Source of the DNA: Chloroherpetonaceae bacterium
GTDB taxonomy: Bacteria; Bacteroidota; Chlorobiia; Chlorobiales; Chloroherpetonaceae
Direction: 5' to 3'
Assembly (NCBI GenBank): GCA_028277445.1
Contig: JANQGG010000005.1
Coordinates: 120,797-184,796, forward strand
DNA: 64,000 nt
Shown: one piece after another, positions 48,653 through 58,428 of the stretch
Layout of the letters: each line of letters begins with the position of its first letter
Numbering within the stretch: the first letter of the stretch is position 1
Notes under the pieces: model-generated
The model's input: the letters and a program-made list of their open reading frames with translations, nothing else
Database searches by the model: none
Told to the model about the DNA's origin: nothing
Position numbers and translations under genes: made by a program

Positions 48653-49567
48653 TTACCAGGGATACTGGTACAATCCGGCATGAAGCACATAATAACGGAG
48701 CAAAAAGCCACCTGTCAGTACAAGCACACTGGCTGTTAAAAGCAGTTTGGCCGATCCATGCGACTTTTTAGCAAAAAAGATGCTGTAGGTTTCAATCATC
48801 AATGGAATGATCAATCCCATAACCAGAAATCCTATCACAAACATTGGTGTATCAAACAAAATGGCCGCCGATTCCCTGGCACCGGTTGGCAGGAAGAACG
48901 CAAAATTGAAGTAAGCCCCAAGAATGATCAACTCGGTTACAATTAAGCCTGCATCCAATTGCTCAAGTTTTGAGGCAATTTCATGAGATTTTTCTTCCTT
49001 GGAAAAAGTTGAGAGCAGCAAAAGAAATGCAGCCCCGGTAGAAAAGGCCGAAATCACGAACAAAAGCGGCAATGCCGGCGTGTTCCAGAAGGATATGGCC
49101 GGAGCGGCCGAGATCAACAAACCGGTGTAAATAGCCACCAAAAATCCAGAGGTTGCCCCGCCCAGGGCGGCTGCCCGGTTAAATTTTTCCATTAAGCCTA
49201 AAATTGGCTCTGGAATTTTTTTAATGATGGGCTTTAATTTTGGCCAGCTTTCAAGAAGTGGTATCACATACACGATCGCTGCAATGAAATAGACATTAAT
49301 AAATATAACGCCCCAGAAAATCCAGGAACTGGGATTGGTTAAGGCGTAGATGGCTTTCATGGGTTGAAGCATATCGGCCAGGAGAAATATGGTTCCAATG
49401 CCCATAAATCCAACCGCAGATAAAATTGCAATGGACAGAACTTTCCGGTCGCATCCTTCAAACAGGTGCATCATAGCGCCAATGGCAAACGTGGCGCCGC
49501 CAAGCCCACCTAAAAACAGGTAGGCTGCAATTTGCCAGTGCCACACATCCTGATGTACAAAAGACAT
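48653..49567 (-). CDS. psrC: NrfD/PsrC family membrane subunit
   Basis: 304 residues, about eight membrane helices. The first is in VWHWQIAAYLFLGGLGGATFAIGA, a hallmark of NrfD/PsrC quinone-reactive membrane anchors; later helices include FLVAIYTGLLISAAPAISFWN and VIGFLVMGLIIPLMIETYSI. It exchanges electrons with menaquinone and passes them to or from the iron-sulfur subunit. It is encoded 18 bases after the psrB-like gene. Confidence 0.9.
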   Translation of the reverse strand: MSFVHQDVWHWQIAAYLFLGGLGGATFAIGAMMHLFEGCDRKVLSIAILSAVGFMGIGTIFLLADMLQPMKAIYALTNPSSWIFWGVIFINVYFIAAIVYVIPLLESWPKLKPIIKKIPEPILGLMEKFNRAAALGGATSGFLVAIYTGLLISAAPAISFWNTPALPLLFVISAFSTGAAFLLLLSTFSKEEKSHEIASKLEQLDAGLIVTELIILGAYFNFAFFLPTGARESAAILFDTPMFVIGFLVMGLIIPLMIETYSIFFAKKSHGSAKLLLTASVLVLTGGFLLRYYVLHAGLYQYPW

Positions 49568-49585
49568 AAGTTTAAATTCTCCTTT

Positions 49586-50185
49586 CTAAATTGGGATATA
49601 GAATACTTTCGGTGATGTGCCAAGTTCGGGTCGAAGTGGCCGGGCATCGCCCCTGCTGGTAAGCTTATGAACCTCGGAATTCGGATCATCCAAATCGCCA
49701 AACACGCGCGCGTTGGTTGGGCAGGTGCTCACGCAACCCGGCTCACGACCTTCCAATACGCGATGTTCACAAAAACTGCATTTATCCACATGGGGCTGAT
49801 CGTGCGAGTTATCACTGCCATACATGTTGTAGGCGGTTTCCACATCATCGCTGTTATATGGATACCTCGCATCGTATGGGCAGGCGATCACACAGGCATA
49901 GCACCCGATACACCGATCATAATTCACCCTAATGATCCCGTCTTTAGTTTTATAGGTCGATCCTGTCGGACACGCCGAGAGACATGGGGTGTTATCGCAA
50001 TGCATGCACAAACGCGGCAAAAGCTCGCGGCGAACATCGGGAAACTGGCCCAGTTCATTCTCTTCGACATGGGTGCGAAATTTCCCGCTCCAATACGGGG
50101 TCTGATTTTCGGTTGAGCAAGCCACCATACAGGCCTGGCAACCCACACATGCCCTCATATCCATTACCATTGCATATCGTGCCAT
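49586..50185 (-). CDS. psrB: Four-cluster ferredoxin subunit (PsrB-like)
   Basis: 199 residues with four Cys groups: CVGCQACMVACSTEN, CMHCDNTPCLSACPTGS, CIGCYACVIACPYDARY and CSFCEHRVLEGREPGCVST. This is the DmsB/PsrB/NrfC arrangement of four [4Fe-4S] clusters that links a molybdenum subunit to a membrane subunit. It starts 1 base after the catalytic gene, so translation is probably coupled. Confidence 0.95.
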   Translation of the reverse strand: MARYAMVMDMRACVGCQACMVACSTENQTPYWSGKFRTHVEENELGQFPDVRRELLPRLCMHCDNTPCLSACPTGSTYKTKDGIIRVNYDRCIGCYACVIACPYDARYPYNSDDVETAYNMYGSDNSHDQPHVDKCSFCEHRVLEGREPGCVSTCPTNARVFGDLDDPNSEVHKLTSRGDARPLRPELGTSPKVFYIPI

Positions 50186-50186
50186 G

Positions 50187-52997
50187 TTACGCCACCTCCT
50201 TTTCTTGGGTTGGTCGTACCTTTACGGTAAACTCCTGCGACATGAACGAGGCCGCAATGGGTTCAATACTGTAAGGCATCAATTCGTTAAGCGCCGTACC
50301 TTTTCCGCCAGCCACGCTTAATTTCGGATTTTTGCTGCCGTAAGCCGATGGCAAAAATACCGTATCGGGGCGGATCATTTCGGTGACAAATAATTTTGCG
50401 GCAACTTTTTTACCATAACGCACATTTTCCAGCTCAACCATCTGGCCGTTTTTCAAATTCAGCGCGCTGGCTTTGCGTCTGTTCATCCACAAGCCCATAA
50501 ATGCGCCTTCTTTAGGTTTGGTTACTGCGGCCAATAAGGCATTATTATTATTGGTAGACGCATGCGAAACCACCGGCACTTTGCCATAGGTAAAGTAGAA
50601 CTCATCCTGCTCAAGCTCCTGCTTTTGCGGATTGTTGCTATACATCGGTGGCAGGTAGCTCAGAACCGGGTTCCAGAGCGGATGCGGTCCGGCAGCCCGG
50701 GTAAATGAAGCCAGGATCGGGCTGTAGAGCTCCAGGCGTCCCGACATGGTTGGCACCGGAATTTTGCGAGGCATGCTGGCTTCTTCCAGCAGTTCATCAG
50801 CAGATTTCAGCACAATTAATCCTTTGTCTTGAATGTTTTTTTCAACCTCTTCGGCTGAAAGTTTTTTACCGGAAACATGCTCCGATAAATGCCCCATGGC
50901 CTTGTAAGCGGTTTTCAAAAACGCTTCGTTGTAAGGCTTTTTCTCGGATTTAGCTTTGGCGATCTCTTTTTTCAAGACTTCAAAGTCCAGTCCGGCATAC
51001 TCGGCAATACCTTTGAGATATGGCTCAAATTTGCCCATGCGATCAGCAATTTCAAGGAAGATATCCGCAGCATCTCGGGTGTTGTACAATGGCTCAATCG
51101 CCCTGAGCCGTGTGGCAAAACCCAGATTGGTATCGGGACCTAATGGATACAGAAGCGGTTCGTTACGCTCCAAATACGTGTGATTCGGAAGGATTACATC
51201 GGCGTAAAGTGTGGTGTCGGAAGGCAACACATCCACAGCCACCACCAATTCCACATTCTCATTGGAAAGGATTTCTTCCCATCGTTTGGCCGGGAAGTAG
51301 TGGCGAATCGGGTTTGCCGCGTTCATGAAGAAGACCTTCATGTCATAAGGCTCACCGTTGTAGGTCATTTCGCCTTTTGTAGCTTCTAGCAATCCGGTGT
51401 CGGCCATCGCCGGCAAGAATGTCGATGGCTTGCCTTGTTTTTGCATCTCTTGCGCCCAGGCAAAGGAAAGCGCTGGTTTGCCGTGCGACCACGCTTTCGG
51501 ATTACCAAAAACATCCAACAACCCTTGGGCGAATCCCATACCGGGTTTCATGACAGGCGGCACCTCGTGGCGGCCATGTCCGCCGCCATGCTGTGCCTGA
51601 TGCCACATATTCTCGGTTTTATGGCGGTATTCGCCGTTCATCAGCCATCCGCCTTTAACATCCACACCTCCCACTAGGGTTTGGATGATGGCTTGCAAAC
51701 GGCGCTGACCGATCACGTGATGGTAACGCGCACCCATCCAGCCCGGATCAACCATAGCCGGCCTGGCCTGACCAAACTCTATAGCAATGCGTTCAATGGT
51801 CTCGGCAGGGATTTCGGTGATCTCCGACGCCCATTCAGTGGTGTATGGCTCGGATTCTTCCACAAAGAAATCAAAAACGGTTTTCACCGTTTTGCCCCGC
51901 CAGCGAACTCTGGATGAGGCTTTTAATGCCGGAACGATCCGGTTTTTATTTTTTGCAAATTCATTGGTGTTGGTAAAGGTCGGCACGGCAACAGCCTTGC
52001 GGCGGACTTCATCATACACATAATAAGCCGATGGCTTACCATCGCTGCCCATATCCATCGCCAGATGAACATTGCCTTTGGCATCTTTATAAGCCAGGAA
52101 TGGCGAGTTGGTATGGTTGATCAAAAATTCTTCATCATACAATTCTTCGCGAAGCATGGTATGGATCATGCTCAGGAAAAAGGCATGATCGGTTCCGGGT
52201 TTCACCGGCAGCCATTCGTCAGCTTTGGAGGCCAGTTCACTCTGGCGTGGGTCTAAACACACCACCTTTGCCCCGTTTTTCTTGGCCTGCCCAAAACGAA
52301 CAGCACGGGCTGTGGAAATTGCTGCTACTGAAGCGTTGTTTTGGCTGAAAAGTATGTAGCGGGCATTTTCAAAGTCGGCAAGGATCTCATCATGAACATT
52401 GAAATTGCCTGTTACAAGGTCTGTACCCAAATGGCCTGCGGTTACACAATGCTGAAGCGGTGAAGCAATAATGTTGGGGATATCAAGGGTTCTGACAAAA
52501 GGCAGACTAAAATGCATGTAAGACACACAAGCCGTCCATCCGCCCACCAGACTGATCTCCCAGGGATTTACAGCTTTAAATTTTGAAGCGATTAAATCGT
52601 AGGCTTCTTCCCAGGTGGCTACCCGAAAATTCCATTCACCGCGCCGGCTGCCTTTTACACGGATCAAAGGCTCTTTAATGCGATCGGGGTCATAAACCTG
52701 TTTTAAACCGGCCTGGCCTCTGGCACAAATTTTTCCGCGGTTTAGAGGGCTGTGGGGATTTCCTTCAATCTTAACTGCTCGTTTGCTGCCATCAACTTCC
52801 TTAACGGCTACGTTAATGTCGCAAAATGAGGAGCAGAAATTACAAATGCTCGGCACCCAGGTTACTTCTCCAGTTACGGCTTGTGCCTGGACTGTGGCAG
52901 CCTCGTCGCCTAAATCCCAAACCGGGCGCAACAAAGCCATACCTCCCAGAACACTCGCCGCCTTCAAGAACTGGCGCCGCGTGATCCTTTTGTTCAT
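50187..52997 (-). CDS. psrA: Molybdopterin oxidoreductase catalytic subunit (PsrA/PhsA-like)
   Basis: 936 residues. A twin-arginine signal (RITRRQFLKAASVLGGMALL) exports the folded enzyme. The [4Fe-4S] site is C52, C55, C59, C91. The molybdopterin domains follow, with a Cys in PLQHCVTAGH as the likely metal ligand, and a C-terminal MopB-binding region near 780-920. In green sulfur bacteria related PsrABC-like complexes are thought to act on polysulfide or other sulfur species at the periplasmic face. Thiosulfate or sulfite cannot be excluded. It is first in the operon A-B-C-chaperone. Confidence 0.92.
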   Translation of the reverse strand: MNKRITRRQFLKAASVLGGMALLRPVWDLGDEAATVQAQAVTGEVTWVPSICNFCSSFCDINVAVKEVDGSKRAVKIEGNPHSPLNRGKICARGQAGLKQVYDPDRIKEPLIRVKGSRRGEWNFRVATWEEAYDLIASKFKAVNPWEISLVGGWTACVSYMHFSLPFVRTLDIPNIIASPLQHCVTAGHLGTDLVTGNFNVHDEILADFENARYILFSQNNASVAAISTARAVRFGQAKKNGAKVVCLDPRQSELASKADEWLPVKPGTDHAFFLSMIHTMLREELYDEEFLINHTNSPFLAYKDAKGNVHLAMDMGSDGKPSAYYVYDEVRRKAVAVPTFTNTNEFAKNKNRIVPALKASSRVRWRGKTVKTVFDFFVEESEPYTTEWASEITEIPAETIERIAIEFGQARPAMVDPGWMGARYHHVIGQRRLQAIIQTLVGGVDVKGGWLMNGEYRHKTENMWHQAQHGGGHGRHEVPPVMKPGMGFAQGLLDVFGNPKAWSHGKPALSFAWAQEMQKQGKPSTFLPAMADTGLLEATKGEMTYNGEPYDMKVFFMNAANPIRHYFPAKRWEEILSNENVELVVAVDVLPSDTTLYADVILPNHTYLERNEPLLYPLGPDTNLGFATRLRAIEPLYNTRDAADIFLEIADRMGKFEPYLKGIAEYAGLDFEVLKKEIAKAKSEKKPYNEAFLKTAYKAMGHLSEHVSGKKLSAEEVEKNIQDKGLIVLKSADELLEEASMPRKIPVPTMSGRLELYSPILASFTRAAGPHPLWNPVLSYLPPMYSNNPQKQELEQDEFYFTYGKVPVVSHASTNNNNALLAAVTKPKEGAFMGLWMNRRKASALNLKNGQMVELENVRYGKKVAAKLFVTEMIRPDTVFLPSAYGSKNPKLSVAGGKGTALNELMPYSIEPIAASFMSQEFTVKVRPTQEKEVA

Positions 52998-53291
52998 AGT
53001 ATGTCTCCTGTTATGTGTGAAACTTACATAGACTCATGTAAGAACAACGCCTATTGGCGTTTAATGTACTTCTCCGGGGGTCAAGATAAACAGTAATTCC
53101 CAAAAACAAATCATTGGATTTAATATTTTTTCAAAATTGTGATACTTTTGTGAGATTTGTAACAGTTACTTGTCGGGTTCTGAATATTTTTCACATGTAA
53201 GGTTACATCCAAGCTTTTTTTATTTGGATACTCTATTCCTGGTGGGTAATAATTATCTTTAAGTTTTAAGGATTATAAATTCTGTTTTCAC
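52998..53291. promoter_or_regulatory. Divergent control region with ATGTAAG-type palindromes
   Basis: Between divergent psrA-like and rubredoxin-fusion genes there is a perfect inverted repeat CTTACAT-6-ATGTAAG (53023-53042) 26 bases before the psrA-like start, and ATGTAA-GG-TTACAT (53195-53208) 84 bases before the other start. GTAAC-A-GTTAC lies at 53159-53169. The shared half-site ATGTAA suggests one regulator for both operons. Confidence 0.5.
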
Positions 53292-54725
53292 ATGTCACTT
53301 AAATACGTTTGCAAGGTTTGTGATTGGGTCTATGATGAATCCGTTGGCGATCCCGACTGCGGTATAGCGCCTGGAACGCCCTTCGAAGATATCCCTGATG
53401 ATTGGGTTTGCCCGGTATGTGGCGCGACAAAAGATATGTTTGAGTTGCAGGAAGAAATCCCTGCAGATGAAGCCGATCATCCCCAGGAAAACCTGCAAAG
53501 TTACTTTGGCAGGCTGGAGCGCGAGCATGATGAGGTGGAACCCGAAATGCGATCCATTTTCCTGAAAGCTGTAACCGGCAAACAGCAATACAGCGCCATG
53601 CGCACCAAAAAACATATCAATTATTTTGAAGATATCTTCTTTTTACCGGCGCAGCTGGCTAAACGCCCGTTAAGAGAACGTGAAAAAACAATTGATCTTA
53701 AAACCGTTATTGGTAGAACATCCAAACGACCTCTTGAAATGGATTTGCCGTTTTTTGTTTCCCACATGTCGTTTGGCTCACTATCAAAAGAAGCCAAACT
53801 GGCTCTGGCTAAAGGTTCGGCAATGGCAAAAGTTGCTATGTGCAGTGGCGAAGGCGGCATGTTGGAAGATGAGTATCGGGCTGCTTATAAATACATTTTT
53901 GAGTATTCCACGGCTCGTTTTGGCGCTACGGAAGACGTGATGAAAAAAGCCGATGCGATAGAAATTAAAATCGGGCAAGCGGCCAAAGCCGGTCTTGGCG
54001 GACATTTATTGGCTGAAAAAGTCACTGAAGAAATCGCCCGCGCGCGCGGCGTTGAACCATTTAAGGATGTCATTAGCCCCGAAAACCATGATGATATTAA
54101 AAATGAAAATGATTTGCGCAAAAAAGTCAATTGGTTGCGCGCTCTCTCCAAAGGCGCTCCTATAGGGATAAAATTTGTTGCCGGCAATATTGAAGACGAT
54201 CTGGAAATCGCCACTTATGCCCAACCCGATTTCATTACCATCGATTGCCGAGGTGGCTCCACAGGCGCTGCGCCAACGCATGTAAAAGACAATTTCGGTA
54301 TTGAAGCTCCATATGCGACCTATCAGGCAAAAAAATATTTTAACGATCGGCAAATTCAAAATATTACGCTTATCATAACCGGCGGCATTCGTACCAGCGC
54401 CGATATTGCCAAGTGCCTGGCTATGGGTGCCGATGCGGTGGCTTTAGGCACTACAGCGCTGATTGGTATCGGTTGTCAGCAATACCGGGTATGCCATAAA
54501 GGGACTTGTCCGATGGGCATAACCACGCAGGATGCAGTATTGCGTAAACGGTTCGATGTAGATCAATCGGCGCAAATGCTTGCAAATCTGTTTACAGTCT
54601 ATAAATCCGAATTAGAAGACTATGTCAGGATTCTTGGGAAATCCAGCATTCATGATATAGATGTATCCGATCTTGTGACAAATTCACGAGATATTAGCGA
54701 ACATACAAACGTTACTCACATTTAA
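53292..54725 (+). CDS. Rubredoxin fused to FMN-binding glutamate synthase domain
   Basis: 477 residues. Residues 1-55 are a complete rubredoxin ([12 protein letters not shown], then [15 protein letters not shown]). From about 95 to 450 is the TIM-barrel FMN domain of glutamate synthase: [68 protein letters not shown], and the Fe-S ligands C..C....C in [13 protein letters not shown]. The glutaminase domain is absent, so ammonia from glutamine is not the donor here. I infer an FMN oxidoreductase with a built-in electron shuttle. Rubrerythrin follows after 33 bases. Confidence 0.92.
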   Translation: MSLKYVCKVCDWVYDESVGDPDCGIAPGTPFEDIPDDWVCPVCGATKDMFELQEEIPADEADHPQENLQSYFGRLEREHDEVEPEMRSIFLKAVTGKQQYSAMRTKKHINYFEDIFFLPAQLAKRPLREREKTIDLKTVIGRTSKRPLEMDLPFFVSHMSFGSLSKEAKLALAKGSAMAKVAMCSGEGGMLEDEYRAAYKYIFEYSTARFGATEDVMKKADAIEIKIGQAAKAGLGGHLLAEKVTEEIARARGVEPFKDVISPENHDDIKNENDLRKKVNWLRALSKGAPIGIKFVAGNIEDDLEIATYAQPDFITIDCRGGSTGAAPTHVKDNFGIEAPYATYQAKKYFNDRQIQNITLIITGGIRTSADIAKCLAMGADAVALGTTALIGIGCQQYRVCHKGTCPMGITTQDAVLRKRFDVDQSAQMLANLFTVYKSELEDYVRILGKSSIHDIDVSDLVTNSRDISEHTNVTHI

Positions 54726-54758
54726 ACATTAACAAACCATTTTAAAAAGGAGAACATA

Positions 54759-55337
54759 ATGGCTAAGAGTGTCAAAGGAACAAAAACCGAGCAAAACCTT
54801 TTAAAAGCCTTTGCCGGCGAGTCGCAAGCCCGCAATCGCTATACGTTTTTTGCAGAAAAAGCCCGTGAAGAAGGCTTGATGCAAATTGCGGATATTTTTC
54901 AGGAAACTGCCGATCAGGAGCGTGAACATGCCAAACGATTTTTCAGCTTTCTCGATGGCGGCGACCTGGAAATTCAGGCGATGTATCCGGCCGGAAAAGT
55001 TGGATCAACGCTCGAAAATCTGGATGCTGCAGCTTCAGGAGAAGAAGAAGAGTGGGAAACGCTATATCCTGAATTTGCTAAAGTGGCACGCGAAGAAGGC
55101 TTTGAACCGGTTGCACGTGCTTTTGAAGCAATTTGTATAGCGGAAAAACAACATGGCAAACGCTACCGCGACTTGGAAAAAAATCTTAAAGAAGGCATGG
55201 TGTTTAAACGAAATGGTAAAATTGTCTGGCGTTGCATTAACTGCGGATACCTGCATGAAGACGAAGATGCGCCGAAAGTTTGCCCGGCTTGTTTAAAACC
55301 TCAATCTTATTTTGAGATACTTGGCGAGAATTGGTAG
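54759..55337 (+). CDS. rbr: Rubrerythrin
   Basis: 192 residues. The di-iron four-helix bundle has AGESQARNRYTFFAEKA, ETADQEREHAKRFF and EAICIAEKQHGKRY. A C-terminal rubredoxin domain has C-x2-C pairs at WRCINCGYLHED and KVCPACLKP. It reduces hydrogen peroxide to water using electrons from rubredoxin-type donors, and so protects an anaerobe. AAGGAG sits 8 bases before the start. It follows the rubredoxin-fusion gene in the same operon. Confidence 0.96.
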   Translation: MAKSVKGTKTEQNLLKAFAGESQARNRYTFFAEKAREEGLMQIADIFQETADQEREHAKRFFSFLDGGDLEIQAMYPAGKVGSTLENLDAAASGEEEEWETLYPEFAKVAREEGFEPVARAFEAICIAEKQHGKRYRDLEKNLKEGMVFKRNGKIVWRCINCGYLHEDEDAPKVCPACLKPQSYFEILGENW

Positions 55338-55355
55338 TCCGCGGAGGAAAAAGTT

Positions 55356-55377
55356 AGAGCCTGCAATTGCAGGCTCT
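55356..55377. terminator. Shared terminator of rubrerythrin and FadL-like genes
   Basis: A perfect 22-base palindrome, AGAGCCTGCAA-TTGCAGGCTCT, between convergent genes, with a short T-rich tract on the + side. Confidence 0.65.
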
Positions 55378-55405
55378 TGTGTTTTAAATCCAAAATCATA
55401 AACGC

Positions 55406-56686
55406 TTAAAACTTGTATGCAACATCAATATTGAAAATAACTGTGCTTACCTCCGTAAATTCACCGCTTACTTTACCTAAAGCAGGATTACCAAAATCAT
55501 TGGCGTAATCCCCAACCTCAGAACCAAGCTCTTTTACATCATCAGTTAGATAGATGAATGATGCATCAATAGCAAGTTTTTCAAACTCCACACCCCCACC
55601 TAAAGAGAAATACCAACGATCCTGAGAAGGAACCAGCGGATCAACTTTGGATTCAGGTATACATCCGTTCATCTTTCTGATACCTGCTCTCAATTCATAC
55701 ATAGGATTTAGCTTATAACTTGCACCTAAACTATACGTCCAGCTATCTTCCCAGTTTTTTTCTTGTGCTATTTTCTGACCGGTTGCACCTTCAAATGTTG
55801 GGGAATCTGCGGTAAGTTGATCGTACGTTGACCATCCCTCCCACAAAAGATCTAATTCAACTGTGAAATCCTTATCAATCCAAGCCAATGCCAATACAGC
55901 TGAAGGCGGCAATTCAATGGCGGCTGTCGCATCAAATGTATTTGGGCCAAGATCAATTTTACCTTCTATGTCATCATGATCAATTGCGCTTTGATAGTAG
56001 GCTCCAAGTTTTAAATTTTCGCTTAGCCAGATCATGGTAGAAATATTCCATCCAAAGTTCCATGTATCCCCTTTTAATTTTAAATCCAAGTCAGTGGCTG
56101 GTGTTGGTGGCACTCCATTAGGCACTTTATTTCTAAGCTCAACATCAAAAAATTGATATTGCGGGCTAAAGGCAAAAGCTACATTTGGTAATGGACGATA
56201 AGCAATTGTTGTTTGTAAGTTGATCGTTTTAACTTCAGCTTTTGTACCGCCAACAATATATCGGCCTTCCCAATCCCCTTTCCATTCCGTGCCAAGCCCA
56301 AATGGCGTGTTTTCGCTGAACCCAATGCTCCATTGGTCATTGATTTTATATGTCACATAGAGATAAGGCACTAAAAATGTATTGTTCTCCATATCTGTTT
56401 TTTCACCTTCAGTCCCAAATAATGGGGCTGTACCACCACTTTCAAAAGCTACAGAAGGGATAAAATACCCAAAACCTGCTTGAGCCTGAATGCCATCCAA
56501 TTGAACAATACCGGCCGGGTTGTAGTGCATCGCTGATGGCCTGTCAGCTTGAGCGGTAAAAGCATTCATCATACCTGACGCTTTGGCGCCATGCTCACTA
56601 AGTTTAAACCCTGCAGCGAATGTTACATTTATGCTGCCAATAATTACAAGAAATGCAAACAGAAATGTTAGATTGGTTTTTTTCAT
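55406..56686 (-). CDS. OmpP1/FadL/TodX-family outer membrane transporter
   Basis: 426 residues from the chosen start. The signal peptide ends near TFAAG, and the mature N-terminus GFKLSEHGAKASGMMNAFTA, then SAMHYNPAG, is the FadL hatch pattern. Barrel strands end in VAYKF. The family imports hydrophobic compounds such as fatty acids or aromatics. The frame opens 4 codons earlier, but GGGAG just before ATG 56686 supports that start. It converges with rubrerythrin. Confidence 0.9.
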   Translation of the reverse strand: MKKTNLTFLFAFLVIIGSINVTFAAGFKLSEHGAKASGMMNAFTAQADRPSAMHYNPAGIVQLDGIQAQAGFGYFIPSVAFESGGTAPLFGTEGEKTDMENNTFLVPYLYVTYKINDQWSIGFSENTPFGLGTEWKGDWEGRYIVGGTKAEVKTINLQTTIAYRPLPNVAFAFSPQYQFFDVELRNKVPNGVPPTPATDLDLKLKGDTWNFGWNISTMIWLSENLKLGAYYQSAIDHDDIEGKIDLGPNTFDATAAIELPPSAVLALAWIDKDFTVELDLLWEGWSTYDQLTADSPTFEGATGQKIAQEKNWEDSWTYSLGASYKLNPMYELRAGIRKMNGCIPESKVDPLVPSQDRWYFSLGGGVEFEKLAIDASFIYLTDDVKELGSEVGDYANDFGNPALGKVSGEFTEVSTVIFNIDVAYKF

Positions 56687-56884
56687 GATCGCTCCCATTT
56701 AGTTTTTTGAAAAACAATTACGATAGTAATACAAAAGAGATTTTAAGGTTTGAAGAAAATGTAAGTAAGCTTTCACCTTCTATGACCCATTTGTGTTGTT
56801 AGGGATTAAAAATAATTTGATAAAATTAGGAACTTTTGCATCAAAAATGAAAAGACATTGGCCTTTTTTCTTCTGAAAATGCCA

Positions 56885-58210
56885 TTATTTTTCATTATTC
56901 ATTGGAATTTTCTCAATAATTTTGGAAACAGCCTCTACTTTTTTCGGAGATATCACTAAAGCCGATTCCATTCGTTTTGTAACCTGTTCCACAACATCTG
57001 ATTTTCCGGTATGAACGGTTAAGATTTTTTCACCCTTTACCACCTCATCGCCACATTTTTTATGGAAAACGATTCCTGCTTTAGGATCGATCTTATCCTG
57101 AATGGTTTGCCTGCCAGCGCCAAGCTGCATGGCACAAAATCCAACGGTTTGCGCATCGATGGTTTGGATGAATCCAGTTTCGGAAGCGGGTATATCCAAA
57201 CGATGTTTGGACTGAGGATAATTTTGAGGGGATTGTAACATTGCGGTATCACCACCTTGACTTTGAACAATTTCCAGGAATTTCTCCCAGGCCTCTCCAT
57301 TTTTAATTTGTTCTCTGGAAAGCGCAACGCCTTCCTCCAGTGTTTCACACTTGCCCGAAAGTTGCACCATTGCACCCGATAAGGTTAAGGAGACTTCCAT
57401 CAAGTCAGGTACAGGCTTTCCCTGCAAACACGCAATGCATTCCTGAACCTCCAACCAGTTCCCAACAGCATAGCCCAACGGCTCATTCATGTCGGTAATA
57501 AACACGCTGCACGATTTCTCATAGGATTTCGCTATCGAGATCAATGTTTTTGCAAGGCTTCTGGCCTGATGAAGGTCTTTCATAAATGCGCCCGACCCTG
57601 TTTTGACATCCAACACCAACCCATCGAGGCCTGAGGCAATTTTTTTCGACATGATACTGGCAGCGATCAGCGGAATAGATTCAACGGTGGCGGTGACGTC
57701 TCGCAAAGCGTAAAGGGATTTGTCCAAAGGCGCAATCTCTTTGGTTTGGCCGATCAATCCACACCCAACCGTCTGCAATTGTCCCTTAAATTCATTCAAT
57801 GACAAATTCACATTGAATCCCGGTATGGATTCCAGTTTATCGAGTGTACCTCCGGTATGGCCCAATCCCCTTCCTGATATCATAGGCACGGCAATACCGA
57901 GGCTCGCTACAATGGGCGCAAGAATTAACGAGGTTTTATCGCCTATGCCACCCGTGGAGTGTTTATCAATTTTAGGCTTTGAAATGGTGCGAAGATCAAC
58001 AACCTCGCCGCTATAGATCATGGTATGGCACAACGCGGCAAGTTCTTCGGCATTTAAGGGATTGAAATACATGGCCATCAACATGGCCGACATTTGATAC
58101 TCCGGAAGATTGCCCTGATGATACAATGAAAAAAACCACTCAATGTCGCTTTGGGTTAAAATTTCACCGTTGCGTTTTTTTAAAATCAATTCAACCGGGT
58201 TTTTTTGCAT
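56885..58210 (-). CDS. Thymidine/pyrimidine-nucleoside phosphorylase
   Basis: 441 residues. The family signature is SGRGLGHTGGTLDKLESIPG (about 112-131). Other motifs are KIDKHSTGGIGDKTSL (phosphate site), ALRDVTATVESIPLIAASIM, LDVKTGSGAFMKD, and a C-terminal domain beginning GFIQTIDAQTVG. It splits thymidine or uridine to base and (deoxy)ribose 1-phosphate. Whether it is DeoA or Pdp is not decided by eye. It is a single gene. Confidence 0.93.
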   Translation of the reverse strand: MQKNPVELILKKRNGEILTQSDIEWFFSLYHQGNLPEYQMSAMLMAMYFNPLNAEELAALCHTMIYSGEVVDLRTISKPKIDKHSTGGIGDKTSLILAPIVASLGIAVPMISGRGLGHTGGTLDKLESIPGFNVNLSLNEFKGQLQTVGCGLIGQTKEIAPLDKSLYALRDVTATVESIPLIAASIMSKKIASGLDGLVLDVKTGSGAFMKDLHQARSLAKTLISIAKSYEKSCSVFITDMNEPLGYAVGNWLEVQECIACLQGKPVPDLMEVSLTLSGAMVQLSGKCETLEEGVALSREQIKNGEAWEKFLEIVQSQGGDTAMLQSPQNYPQSKHRLDIPASETGFIQTIDAQTVGFCAMQLGAGRQTIQDKIDPKAGIVFHKKCGDEVVKGEKILTVHTGKSDVVEQVTKRMESALVISPKKVEAVSKIIEKIPMNNEK

Positions 58211-58428
58211 TGTGAAGTAATTTGGCGATTTTCTTGATTTAATTCATCAATTTGCGCAGCATAGATTGCAATTTTTAACTTAATGGTATCGTTTGATTAA
58301 AAAATAATGTTTAGCTTTACACATTGCCAAACCCATAGCGCAATAGGGTATAAAAGTATTGCATGACGTCCGATCATGAATACAACTGAAAAAACTCATA
58401 ACATTATAATTTTTAGGAGATTTAGAAT

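Noticed and set aside
49667..50116. 149-aa open frame on the + strand inside the psrB-like gene
   Set aside because: It is antisense to a four-cluster ferredoxin whose Cys motifs are all intact.
48653..52997. SoeABC sulfite dehydrogenase as alternative identity
   Set aside because: The membrane subunit looks like NrfD/PsrC rather than the DmsC type of SoeC, so PsrABC-like is preferred, though the substrate remains open.
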